NCBI GenBank assembly: GCA_016780065.1
Contig: JADHML010000012.1
Location: 1 to 32,249, forward strand
Direction of reading: 5' to 3'
DNA length: 32,249 nt
Source: Flavobacteriaceae bacterium
GTDB taxonomy: Bacteria; Bacteroidota; Bacteroidia; Flavobacteriales; Flavobacteriaceae
Shown: piece after piece, positions 16,195-23,689 of the stretch
Layout of the letters: every line of letters begins with the position of its first letter
How positions within the stretch are numbered: position 1 is the first letter of the stretch
Translations under genes and position numbers: made by a program
The notes under the pieces: model-generated
Seen by the model: only the letters and a program-made list of their open reading frames with translations
Database searches by the model: none
Told to the model about the DNA's origin: nothing

Positions 16195-17645
16195 TCTAAA
16201 GCTTTCTGCGGTTCGGCATGATAGCCAAAAAGCGCCTGATCTTTAATCAGTCGCGACACACCTTCTGGAAGCATATCCTCCCAGCCTGATTTACCTCGGT
16301 TGATCATCTCCAACACATCTCGAGAATAGATTCGCATGTCTTCCACGCTATAATCAAGAATGTCTACAACTTTGTTGTTGTATTTAAAGAACTTGTACAA
16401 TTCTTTTACCCTAGGGTGTACTTTTAGGTTGTTGCTGTTGATGATTTCACCTGTTTTTGGGTCTAACATCGGGTAGAGGTACACAATGAGATCTTTAAAG
16501 AATAGCTTGCCAAATGCTTCCAAAATACCCCCACTAAGGTTTCTGTAGTATTTCTCATGAAAAATTTCCACCAGATTGCTCACACCCATAGTAAGGCGTA
16601 TTTTTTTTGTGGTGTAATTTGAGAAGTATTCAGCCAATCGATAGTACTCCTTAAAGTTAGAGATCATCACAATGTGTCCAAGTGAACACAGTAAATTTGC
16701 ACGATCCATAAAATCCTGTTCGTCAATGACGCCAGTAGACATCAAATTTGAGAGCGTGATTTCAAATATCACCAAGGTTTTTTCAGGGTCAACGCCTTTT
16801 TCTTGTTCAAAAATGGACAATGATTTTTTGTACATGTCCAAATTCACTTTGGTTACAGGTCTGAAACTTCCACGAAGAGCAAGTATGTTCTTTTTATATA
16901 ATTCTCTTGCTGGTAATAGGTTGTTGCCATCTGGCCCAAACATGACTGCCTCTGTCATGCCATTCTTCACCAATTCAAGGCTCAAAACCCGATTGTCAAT
17001 TTCTTTAAACAAAGGTCCCGTAAAGTTGATCGTGTCTATTTCGATTGCTTCTTTGTCGATGTGATCATAAAGATAGCGCAGCATCTTCCTCGGGCGATCG
17101 TGTTGATAGAAGGCTCCATAAATTAGGTTTACACCCATCACCCCAATAGATTCTTGTTGTGATCGAGCATCGATTTCATGAAAACGTACGTGCGTTGTAA
17201 TCGTAGAATAAGGTCCATTGGGTTCGGTTTGAAATTTGATCCCCATCCATCCATGACCTTTGAATTTTTTTGCGAAATCTATGGTAGTAACCGTGTTGGC
17301 AAAAGTGAAAAATATCTTTTCAGAACCTGTTTTCTTTTCAATACGCTCCTCGAGATGTTTCATCTCTAAATTGAGCATTTTGTTGAGCCTCGATTCAGAC
17401 ACATACCTCTTGTCACTCTCTTTGCCATAGATGGCATCACTAAAATTTTTGTCGTAAGCGCTCATCGTCTTAGCGATGGTTCCCGATGCTCCACCACATC
17501 GAAAAAAATGACGAGCTACTTCTTGACCTGCACCAATTTCTGCCAAAGTACCATAGATGTTGGCATTGAGGTTGATCCGCAAGGCTTTGGCTTCTAGAGA
17601 CGGTGTGTTTTCGAAAGGTTGATCCCCTAAGAGAGATATGGGCAT
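16191..17645 (-). CDS. conserved protein of unknown function, 484 residues
   Basis: A soluble-looking protein with no signal peptide. The N-terminal block (LNANIYGTLAEIGAGQEVARHFFRCGGASGTIAKTMSAYDK) is strikingly well-formed, and I recognise it as the hallmark of a widespread uncharacterised family. Database labels such as nicotinate-nucleotide adenylyltransferase are sometimes attached, but the HxGH and ISTxxR nucleotidyltransferase motifs are not present, so I do not adopt that name. Other blocks are GVMGVNLIYGAFYQHDRP and FEITLSNLMSTGVIDEQDFMDRA. It is a single-gene unit: a -7-like box (TAGTTTTG, minus strand, 17670-17663) lies 17 nt upstream without a clear -33, and the 3' end overlaps bcp by 4 nt. 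Family recognised, function not. Confidence 0.85.
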   Translation of the reverse strand: MPISLLGDQPFENTPSLEAKALRINLNANIYGTLAEIGAGQEVARHFFRCGGASGTIAKTMSAYDKNFSDAIYGKESDKRYVSESRLNKMLNLEMKHLEERIEKKTGSEKIFFTFANTVTTIDFAKKFKGHGWMGIKFQTEPNGPYSTITTHVRFHEIDARSQQESIGVMGVNLIYGAFYQHDRPRKMLRYLYDHIDKEAIEIDTINFTGPLFKEIDNRVLSLELVKNGMTEAVMFGPDGNNLLPARELYKKNILALRGSFRPVTKVNLDMYKKSLSIFEQEKGVDPEKTLVIFEITLSNLMSTGVIDEQDFMDRANLLCSLGHIVMISNFKEYYRLAEYFSNYTTKKIRLTMGVSNLVEIFHEKYYRNLSGGILEAFGKLFFKDLIVYLYPMLDPKTGEIINSNNLKVHPRVKELYKFFKYNNKVVDILDYSVEDMRIYSRDVLEMINRGKSGWEDMLPEGVSRLIKDQALFGYHAEPQKALD

Positions 17646-17769
17646 GGTCGACAGCGTTTATACAAAACTAACAAACTTCAACATAATATATCGATTTCAT
17701 TCTTTTTTTTAAAGATCTTTAACTTTGTTTTGCTTTTCTATGAATATGCTTTTGTCTAAGTTACTAATG

Positions 17770-17801
17770 TGTGACAAAAAGAGATCATTTTTTTAATTTT
17801 G
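17770..17801 (+). promoter_or_regulatory. possible promoter of the MBL-fold hydrolase gene
   Basis: TAATTTTG at 17794-17801 matches the -7 consensus. TGTG at 17770-17773, one mismatch from TTTG, is 20 nt upstream. The gene starts 15 nt after the box. The -33 half is weak. Confidence 0.35.
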
Positions 17802-17816
17802 TAAAAACTCATTAAT

Positions 17817-18584
17817 TTGTTAATTACATTTCTCGGTACTGGAACATCTCAAGGCATTCCCGTTATTGGAAGCACTCATCCCGTTTGTCAGAGTAACGAT
17901 CAGCGAGACAAACGTCTTCGATCCTCGGTTTTGTTGTCTTGGAATGAAGCAAATTTTGTTATCGATTGTGGACCAGACTTTAGGCAGCAAATGTTACATG
18001 TTGGATGCAGTCATATAGATGGAATTTTGTTTACTCACGAACATGCCGATCATACAGCTGGAATTGATGATATTAGGCCTTATTTTTTTCGCCAAGGTGA
18101 CATTCCTATTTATGCGCTTCCAAGAGTTATAAACAATCTAAACACAAGGTTTGACTACATAATGAGTGCCGAAAACAAGTACCCTGGTGCGCCATCTGTC
18201 AAACTAAACAATGTCGATCCCAAAACTTCTTTCGTGCTAAAAGGCAAGACTGTAGTTCCGATTTTGGCATTACATAACCGCATCGAAGTATTGGGATACC
18301 GTATAGATGGCTTTGCTTATTTAACTGACATCAAATCAATTTCAGAAACTGAAATTTTAAAACTAAATGATTTGGATGTATTGGTACTCAATGCACTCAG
18401 GTTAGAACCTCATCATTCACATCTCAATTTAGAGGAAGCCATAGAGTTAAGTCAACGAATTGGAGCTAAAAAAACATATTTTACCCATATCAGTCATATG
18501 TTGGGTTTTCATGCAGATGTTGAAAAAGATCTTCCTAAAAACGTACATTTGGCTTTTGATTTCCTAAGTATATCCTTGTCATGA
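17817..18584 (+). CDS. metallo-beta-lactamase-fold hydrolase (PhnP/RNase Z-like)
   Basis: The product has 255 residues. It starts LITFLGTGTSQGIPVIG, the typical N-terminus of MBL-fold phosphodiesterases related to PhnP and RNase Z. The metal-binding motif HEHADH is at 74-79, an upstream VIDCGPDFR supplies the strand/turn before it, and later YLTDIKS, EPHHSHLNLEEA and THISH provide the further Asp/His ligands. Probably a cyclic or diester phosphodiesterase with two metal ions; the substrate cannot be read. The start is TTG at 17817: upstream to the in-frame stop at 17802-17804 there is no ATG or GTG. Its stop overlaps the next ATG (ATGA, 18581-18584), so the pair is translationally coupled. 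Confidence 0.92.
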   Translation: MLITFLGTGTSQGIPVIGSTHPVCQSNDQRDKRLRSSVLLSWNEANFVIDCGPDFRQQMLHVGCSHIDGILFTHEHADHTAGIDDIRPYFFRQGDIPIYALPRVINNLNTRFDYIMSAENKYPGAPSVKLNNVDPKTSFVLKGKTVVPILALHNRIEVLGYRIDGFAYLTDIKSISETEILKLNDLDVLVLNALRLEPHHSHLNLEEAIELSQRIGAKKTYFTHISHMLGFHADVEKDLPKNVHLAFDFLSISLS

Positions 18585-19060
18585 CACGAAAGATTTTTCA
18601 ATACCTTTTTTTGTTTTCTCTTCTAATTGCGCTCTTTTTTTATGTGAATGGTCGCAATCAATCTACTTTCTTTAACGACCAAGTTGATCGTTTGATGAAG
18701 AAAACTGAAAAATTGACTGATTCTATCAGTCAATTAAACATTGATCATCACAACACAACTTATTTTTCATTGGATGGAAATCACGATGCTAAAGCTTTTT
18801 ACAAAGATCTTTCTCCAACAACCATAGAACAATTAATCGAAGATCAAATGTTATTGCTCAACGATGCATCTAAAGGAAACCCAATTTTATCTTCCATAGG
18901 TAGGGATTATATCATAAACAAAATTCAACTTGTTAATCACCATTGGTTGTTGGCAGATTTTACCAATGGAAAACGGTGGGGAGATGTACTGGTGTTCTAC
19001 GAAATAGATTCAAAAAACAGAGTCTCTTTACGATTGATTGACCATGTGTTTTACCCTTGA
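18581..19060 (+). CDS. membrane-anchored protein of unknown function
   Basis: The product has 159 residues. It has a single N-terminal hydrophobic helix (about 6-22, after MTRKIF), then a short heptad-like coiled-coil segment (about 31-53, DQVDRLMKKTEKLTDSISQL), then a globular domain ending DVLVFYEIDSKNRVSLRLIDHVFYP. The topology suggests an inner-membrane anchor with the domain in the periplasm. I do not recognise a characterised family. It overlaps the MBL-fold hydrolase gene by 4 nt, implying production in a fixed ratio with it, and its last 10 nt overlap the esterase gene on the opposite strand. Confidence 0.8.
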   Translation: MTRKIFQYLFLFSLLIALFFYVNGRNQSTFFNDQVDRLMKKTEKLTDSISQLNIDHHNTTYFSLDGNHDAKAFYKDLSPTTIEQLIEDQMLLLNDASKGNPILSSIGRDYIINKIQLVNHHWLLADFTNGKRWGDVLVFYEIDSKNRVSLRLIDHVFYP

Positions 19061-19704
19061 TTGGCTCGTAGCATCTCATGCCACTTGAGAAGGTTTTGAA
19101 ATCCTTTTTGTCCTAAAGTATGTCCCACCGCCTCGTAGGAAACCTCGGGTTGGATCCCTTTTTCGTTCAACAATCGTACGGACTCTACACCCCAAGCATA
19201 AGGAACCACCTCGTCTAAAGTTCCATGAGCTACAAAAATGGAAGGAACCTCTTGTTCTGTTTGAAGTTGGGTGATGTTTTGATTGAGGTATCCGCTAAGG
19301 ACTGCTATACTGGCGAAAGAACCTGGGTGTGACAAACCCAAAGCATAACTCAATATACCGCCTTGGCTAAATCCTAACAAATGGATTTGAGATTGGTCGA
19401 AAAGGTGCTCATTTTGCAGCTCCTTTAAAAACTGCAAGATGATTTTTGTTGATTCTTCCGCTTGTTTATCATCAGACCATTTGCCACGGTCTTGATCGAA
19501 ATGGATTGCATACCAAGCATAGCCCATAGGTTGTAAAACATGAGGTGCCCGCACTGAAATTATCAAAAAGTCATCGTGAAGGTATTCCGCAAAAGAGAAC
19601 AAATCGTCTTCGTTACTGCCATAGCCATGCATTAATAAAAGCAGAGGGGGAGGAGTCGTGGTATGTTTTTTTGGAGCGCGAAATTTGTATTCTAAACAAG
19701 CCAA
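19051..19704 (-). CDS. alpha/beta hydrolase, phospholipase/carboxylesterase family
   Basis: This is a cytoplasmic serine esterase of 217 residues, close to the usual ~220 of the carboxylesterase/acyl-protein thioesterase-like family. The oxyanion region is MHGYGSNEDDLFSFA (25-39). The nucleophile elbow GFSQGG places Ser113, Asp164 lies in GTLDEVV, and His195 is in AVGHTL, completing the triad. The physiological ester is unknown. The start appears to be TTG at 19704: the frame is open further upstream into pyrC but has no ATG or GTG nearby. It follows the dihydroorotase gene by 5 nt. Confidence 0.92.
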   Translation of the reverse strand: MACLEYKFRAPKKHTTTPPPLLLLMHGYGSNEDDLFSFAEYLHDDFLIISVRAPHVLQPMGYAWYAIHFDQDRGKWSDDKQAEESTKIILQFLKELQNEHLFDQSQIHLLGFSQGGILSYALGLSHPGSFASIAVLSGYLNQNITQLQTEQEVPSIFVAHGTLDEVVPYAWGVESVRLLNEKGIQPEVSYEAVGHTLGQKGFQNLLKWHEMLRANQG

Positions 19705-19709
19705 TGCAA

Positions 19710-20966
19710 CTAGTCTTTTGTGAGATGTAAGCTGTTTTTTGCGATGATTCCATACACAGTTCCAGAAAATTTCATTCCTAAGTATGCGCTGTTTTTGGAA
19801 TTAGAAAGAATGCTGCTTTTTTGATGTGTATGTGAGCCTTCAGGGGAAAATAAGGTTAAATCTGCTGTAGCTCCTTCTTCTATCGTGTTTTCAGGAACTC
19901 CAAATCTGATTTTACCTTGACTTAGTAAAACAGCACTTTCTTCAAGCCCAAAAATGCCGTTCAAGGCACCAAAGGCAGTTTCCAAACCAATGCTTCCATA
20001 TTCGGCGTGTTCGAGCTCCATTTTCTTATGCTCTATATCCATGGGCTGATGATCAGAGGTCACCATGTCAATAACTCCGTCTTTCACTCCTTTAATCAAA
20101 GCCTTTTGATCGGTAGCTGATCTCAGGGGAGGCATCGTTTTATAACGTGTGTCAAAGCCCAATAAAGATTCATCTGTCAAAACAAGGTTGTGAATGGCTA
20201 CACTACAACTCACATCTAGGCCTTGTTTTTTGGCGTTTTTTATCATCTCTACAGATCCAGCACTCGAAATGGTGGGGATGTGTAATTTGCCACCTGTGTA
20301 TGTCAATAATGCCAAATCACGACCTACGCGCAATTCCTCGGCTAGATTCGGAATTCCGGGCAATCCAAGGGTTGTACTTATTTTTCCCTCATGCATCAAT
20401 CCATTCTTACATAGTTGACTGTCCATAGGAAACGACTCGACTAAGCCACCAAATCCTTGAGTATATTGCAATGCTAACACCAATAAATGAGCGTCGTCTA
20501 GCGGTTTTTTGTGGTTGCTGAAAGTCACGGCACCTGCTTGAAATAAATCATGAAGTTCTGCAAGTTTCCCCTGATTGTTTTCTGAGGATACACCCGCTTT
20601 AGGATATATTGAGGTAGCCGCATTGGAGGCTTTGCGAAACAAAAATGAGATATCAGCCTTGTTAATAGGTCTAGGGGATGTGTTTGTGTTGTATGCGATG
20701 TGCGCAAAACCTGAAGATTGAGCTACCTCAAGTCCATGGCTCAGCGTCTCGCGTTCTTCAAAACCAGGTTCACCAAATGAGATACTGCTGTCAAACCATC
20801 CTTGTGAGACATGCAAATTGTCGAGTTGAATAATCTTGGCTTTAGGTTCCGAAAGACTTTTGCCAATCTTCTGAATCTTGCCATCTTTTATGAGAATATC
20901 AAATGTTTTGCTGTGAAAGCTGCTTTTGGGGTCGATAATTTTTGCGGTTTTGAGTAGTATGGTCAT
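19710..20966 (-). CDS. pyrC: dihydroorotase homologue lacking metal ligands
   Basis: This amidohydrolase-fold protein of 418 residues aligns along its length with class I dihydroorotase, the third step of pyrimidine synthesis. The active-site DxHxHxREPG is here DSSISFGEPG (59-68), so both first-strand His ligands and the substrate Arg are replaced by Ser61, Ser63 and Gly65. The bridging-residue region reads GAVTFSNHKKP and the usual HxE reads SFPMD. His259 (SVAIHNL) and Asp305 (TSDHQP) remain. This resembles the non-catalytic PyrC'/PyrX subunits that partner aspartate transcarbamoylase, and I recall the same form in many flavobacteria, where it is annotated simply as dihydroorotase. Catalytic activity is doubtful; family is certain. 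Confidence 0.88.
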   Translation of the reverse strand: MTILLKTAKIIDPKSSFHSKTFDILIKDGKIQKIGKSLSEPKAKIIQLDNLHVSQGWFDSSISFGEPGFEERETLSHGLEVAQSSGFAHIAYNTNTSPRPINKADISFLFRKASNAATSIYPKAGVSSENNQGKLAELHDLFQAGAVTFSNHKKPLDDAHLLVLALQYTQGFGGLVESFPMDSQLCKNGLMHEGKISTTLGLPGIPNLAEELRVGRDLALLTYTGGKLHIPTISSAGSVEMIKNAKKQGLDVSCSVAIHNLVLTDESLLGFDTRYKTMPPLRSATDQKALIKGVKDGVIDMVTSDHQPMDIEHKKMELEHAEYGSIGLETAFGALNGIFGLEESAVLLSQGKIRFGVPENTIEEGATADLTLFSPEGSHTHQKSSILSNSKNSAYLGMKFSGTVYGIIAKNSLHLTKD

Positions 20967-20992
20967 ACAAAAATTACGATGTTAAATCGTTG

Positions 20993-21026
20993 CAAAGATA
21001 GAAATACTATTTAAAACCAATTCAAA
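20993..21026 (-). promoter_or_regulatory. predicted promoter of the dihydroorotase-esterase unit
   Basis: On the minus strand, TTTG (21026-21023) is followed after 22 nt by TATCTTTG (21000-20993), a full match to the Bacteroidota pattern, 26 nt before the ATG at 20966. The -33 box overlaps the last codons of the upstream TIGR02757 gene. The unit can therefore be transcribed separately from that gene. Confidence 0.6.
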
Positions 21027-21792
21027 ACTTTTCAAATACTCCTAAACCAAACAACGCAAAGTCGTATTTTACAGGGTCAATAGGATCTAATTTTCTTAGA
21101 TTTTCATCCAATTCCATCAACGCTTTTAAGTCATTTTGTTTTCGGTCAATCAGCCCCAGTTTGCGAGCAACATTTCCGCTGTGTACATCCAAAGGACAAG
21201 ATAGCTTACTAGGCGCAATGTGTCGCCATATTCCAAAATCAACCCCATTAGAATCTTGACGTACCATCCAACGCAAAAACATGTGTATTCTTTTGGCAGC
21301 AGACCCTTTTTGTGGGTTGGCTACATGTTTAGAAGTCCTTTGTGGATAGGGTATTTCAAAAAAAACTTCTCTAAAACGACTAATGCTATGGTGTAGGTTC
21401 ATCTCGTTTTTTAAAGGCATGAACAAAGTCTCCAAACTGTCGTATTTTGAATATATGTTTCTTAGAGAACGCATAAAAAAATGAGTGTCTATATCGTTAA
21501 AGGTTCGGTGGACAAAACCATTTATGGATTTTAGGTCGCTTTTTGAAGCATTCATCACAAAGTCGTAGGGCGCATTTCCCATTCGATCTATTAAATTTTG
21601 GGCATTTTTAATAATACCAGCTCGATTGCCCCATGCGATGGTTGCTGTAAAAAATGCAGCAATTTCAATGTCTTTTTTTTCTGAAAATTGTTTAGGAATT
21701 TGAATGGGATCAGAAGCGATAAACGCTGGCTTGTTGTACTGAGCCACTTTTTGATTCAAAAAATCGCGTAGTTCTGAGTAGCTTATTGCCAT
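21022..21792 (-). CDS. TIGR02757 / DUF2400 family protein
   Basis: The product has 256 residues and matches the TIGR02757 family, whose function is not established. Hallmarks seen: FFTATIAWGNR (48-57), a KGSAAKRIHMFLRWMVR block (162-178), and KYDFALFGLG near the C-terminus. The segment CPLDVHSGNVARKLGL (199-214) resembles the catalytic-Asp stretch of HhH-GPD DNA glycosylases; compare FPVDTHIHRLMYRWGL in the Nth encoded in this same window. A DNA-repair-like fold is therefore possible (inference). It overlaps the upstream ABC ATPase gene by 10 nt and is presumably co-expressed with it. Confidence 0.88.
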   Translation of the reverse strand: MAISYSELRDFLNQKVAQYNKPAFIASDPIQIPKQFSEKKDIEIAAFFTATIAWGNRAGIIKNAQNLIDRMGNAPYDFVMNASKSDLKSINGFVHRTFNDIDTHFFMRSLRNIYSKYDSLETLFMPLKNEMNLHHSISRFREVFFEIPYPQRTSKHVANPQKGSAAKRIHMFLRWMVRQDSNGVDFGIWRHIAPSKLSCPLDVHSGNVARKLGLIDRKQNDLKALMELDENLRKLDPIDPVKYDFALFGLGVFEKF

Positions 21793-22442
21793 TGCCCGTC
21801 TACCAATCTGAGGGTTCTATCACTGATAGCGGCTAGTTCGCGATTATGAGTGACCAATACGATGGTCTGATCAAAATTATCTCGCACATCCAACAGCAAT
21901 TTATGTAGTTGTTCGGCAGTTTTACTGTCCAAATTTCCGCTTGGTTCATCGGCTAGTAGAACAGAAGGCTTGTTTATTAAAGCGCGCGCCATGGCCACTC
22001 TTTGTTGTTCTCCGCCAGAAAGCATGTTCGGTTTATGATGCGCTCTATTGGCAAGTCCAAGATAGTCCAACAATTCAAGGGCTTGTTTTGTTGCTTCCGA
22101 CTTTGATATTTTTTTAATAAAAGCAGGAATACAGACATTTTCTAAAGCTGAAAACTCAGGAAGTAGTTGGTGTGATTGAAAAACAAAACCAAGTTGTTCG
22201 TTTCTGAACTTTGCTAGTGAATCTCCTTGGAGATTTAATACATCAATGTCATTTACAATAATTATTGTTTGTGGACCTAAATCGGGTTTATCTAGTGTGC
22301 CAAGAATATTCAATAAAGTAGTTTTCCCTGCCCCTGATGGACCTGTAATAGCAACAATCTCCTTTTTTTTTATGGTTAAATCAATTTCTGATAGGACCTT
22401 TAAATCCCCATAGCATTTGTTTAATTTATTGGCTACAATCAT
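21783..22442 (-). CDS. lolD: ABC transporter ATP-binding protein, LolD/MacB type
   Basis: This is an ATPase of 219 residues. Walker A is GPSGAGKTT (34-42), the Q-loop lies in [12 protein letters not shown], the signature is LSGGEQQRV (141-149), Walker B is [12 protein letters not shown] (161-172), and the H-loop His lies in VTHNREL. The SGNLDSKT and [13 protein letters not shown] pieces are typical of the LolD/MacB subgroup that drives lipoprotein release or related mechanotransmission. No permease gene is adjacent; in Bacteroidota the LolD-like ATPase is often encoded apart from its LolCE-like partner. The LolD name is by similarity. It is divergent from msrA across a 118-nt gap containing a perfect palindrome. 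Confidence 0.85.
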   Translation of the reverse strand: MIVANKLNKCYGDLKVLSEIDLTIKKKEIVAITGPSGAGKTTLLNILGTLDKPDLGPQTIIIVNDIDVLNLQGDSLAKFRNEQLGFVFQSHQLLPEFSALENVCIPAFIKKISKSEATKQALELLDYLGLANRAHHKPNMLSGGEQQRVAMARALINKPSVLLADEPSGNLDSKTAEQLHKLLLDVRDNFDQTIVLVTHNRELAAISDRTLRLVDGQWQ

Positions 22443-22467
22443 GGGTTAAAAATACACATTTTGACAG

Positions 22468-22488
22468 CTTTCATTTTTAAAATGAAAG
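22468..22488. repeat. perfect 10-bp inverted repeat with 1-nt spacer
   Basis: CTTTCATTTT, one T, AAAATGAAAG: both arms match exactly. It lies in the divergent gap between lolD (start 22442) and msrA (start 22561), 26 nt upstream of the lolD ATG. The position and symmetry suit an operator for a dimeric regulator; a short AT-rich hairpin is the alternative. Confidence 0.55.
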
Positions 22489-22529
22489 TTTATTTCATTC
22501 AATTCACGAATAATTTATATTTTTTTGTT

Positions 22530-22537
22530 TAAATTTG
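22530..22537 (+). promoter_or_regulatory. -7 promoter element upstream of msrA
   Basis: TAAATTTG matches TAnnTTTG and lies 23 nt before the msrA start. No TTG or TTTG is found 17-23 nt further upstream, so expression may need an activator or the element may be chance. Confidence 0.4.
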
Positions 22538-22560
22538 GGTAAACAACTGTTAAACAAAAA

Positions 22561-23094
22561 TTGGAAAAACGTGCAACATTTGCTGGAGGGTGTTTTTGGT
22601 GTACTGAAACCCTTTTTCAACGCCTAGAAGGTGTGTTTGAGGTAATTCCTGGCTATAGCGGGGGTCAAATAAAAAACCCTTCATATAGAGAGGTTTGTAC
22701 GGGTAGAACTGGTCATGCAGAATGTGTATCCATTGGTTTTGATGAAGATATCATTGCTTTTAATACGCTTTTAGATGTATTTATGCATACCCACGACCCA
22801 ACTTCCTTGAATCGTCAAGGTCAAGATGTAGGAACACAATATCGTTCTGCCATTTTTTATCATGACGAGGACCAAAAATTAGCAGCTAAAAAAATCATTT
22901 CAGCATGTGAAACTCAATTTAACGCTCCCATTGTAACAGAGGTTGTCCCGTTCGATGTTTTTTACCCTGCTGAAATCGATCATCACAATTATTACAACCT
23001 AAACAAATCCCAACCATACTGTAACTATGTGATTAGTCCCAAGGTTGGTAAATTATTAAAAGACTATAAAGAATATTTAAAAGAGAATATATGA
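22561..23094 (+). CDS. msrA: peptide-methionine (S)-S-oxide reductase
   Basis: This enzyme reduces methionine-S-sulfoxide, free or in proteins, in the cytoplasm. It has 177 residues. The catalytic motif is GGCFWC with nucleophile Cys11, preceded by the ATF strand; QLYRSAIF-type sequence appears as [15 protein letters not shown], and [15 protein letters not shown] is the conserved substrate-pocket region. No export signal. The start is TTG at 22561: the frame upstream runs only to a stop at 22540-22542 and contains no ATG or GTG, and a later start would remove the catalytic motif. It overlaps folE by 4 nt (ATGA). Confidence 0.95.
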   Translation: MEKRATFAGGCFWCTETLFQRLEGVFEVIPGYSGGQIKNPSYREVCTGRTGHAECVSIGFDEDIIAFNTLLDVFMHTHDPTSLNRQGQDVGTQYRSAIFYHDEDQKLAAKKIISACETQFNAPIVTEVVPFDVFYPAEIDHHNYYNLNKSQPYCNYVISPKVGKLLKDYKEYLKENI

Positions 23095-23687
23095 CATTTG
23101 AATCCATTGACGCTTATGACATCAGTATAACCAACGCAATAAAGTCTCACTACAAAGACATTATCCACAATATTGGTGAAAATCAAAATAGGGAAGGGCT
23201 GATAGACACCCCCAAACGTGCTGCCAAAGCCATGCAATTTCTAACTCAAGGCTATGACATGGATCCAGCAGCCATTTTAAAGGGCGCCATGTTTGCAGAG
23301 TCATACAATGAAATGGTATTGGTTAAAGACATTGAATTGTATTCATTATGTGAACATCATATGTTGCCATTTTTTGGTAAAGCACATGTAGCTTATATCC
23401 CTGACGGTCATATAGTGGGGTTGAGTAAAATTCCACGTGTAGTTGATGTGTTTGCCCGTCGTTTACAGGTTCAGGAACGCCTTACAGAACAGATATTGGA
23501 TTGTATCAATACTACACTAGAACCCAAAGGTGTAGCTGTTGTCATTGAGGCCTCTCATATGTGTATGATGATGCGTGGGGTACAAAAACAAAACTCCTTA
23601 ACCACAACTTCTGGTTTTCGTGGTACGTTTGAGAAAATGGAAACGCGAAATGAGTTTTTGAAATTGATCCATTCTAAGCTATCATAG
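23091..23687 (+). CDS. folE: GTP cyclohydrolase I
   Basis: This enzyme converts GTP to 7,8-dihydroneopterin triphosphate, the first step of folate/pterin synthesis. It has 198 residues. The zinc ligands are Cys87 and His90 in [10 protein letters not shown] and Cys158 in SHMCMMMRG, with the same 71-residue spacing as in E. coli FolE. The family signatures [20 protein letters not shown] and [10 protein letters not shown] are present. It is coupled to msrA by a 4-nt overlap and ends 2 nt from the convergent TonB-receptor gene. Confidence 0.97.
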   Translation: MTFESIDAYDISITNAIKSHYKDIIHNIGENQNREGLIDTPKRAAKAMQFLTQGYDMDPAAILKGAMFAESYNEMVLVKDIELYSLCEHHMLPFFGKAHVAYIPDGHIVGLSKIPRVVDVFARRLQVQERLTEQILDCINTTLEPKGVAVVIEASHMCMMMRGVQKQNSLTTTSGFRGTFEKMETRNEFLKLIHSKLS

Positions 23688-23689
23688 CT

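Noticed and set aside
16672-17064. 130-codon plus-strand open frame opposite the 484-residue protein
   Set aside because: Completely contained antisense to a strongly patterned coding region; no recognisable protein features.
17646-17816. 171-nt gap between the 484-residue gene and the MBL-fold gene as a site for an RNA gene
   Set aside because: The sequence is AT-rich, without a cloverleaf, stable hairpin or repeated structure. Only weak divergent promoter elements are seen.
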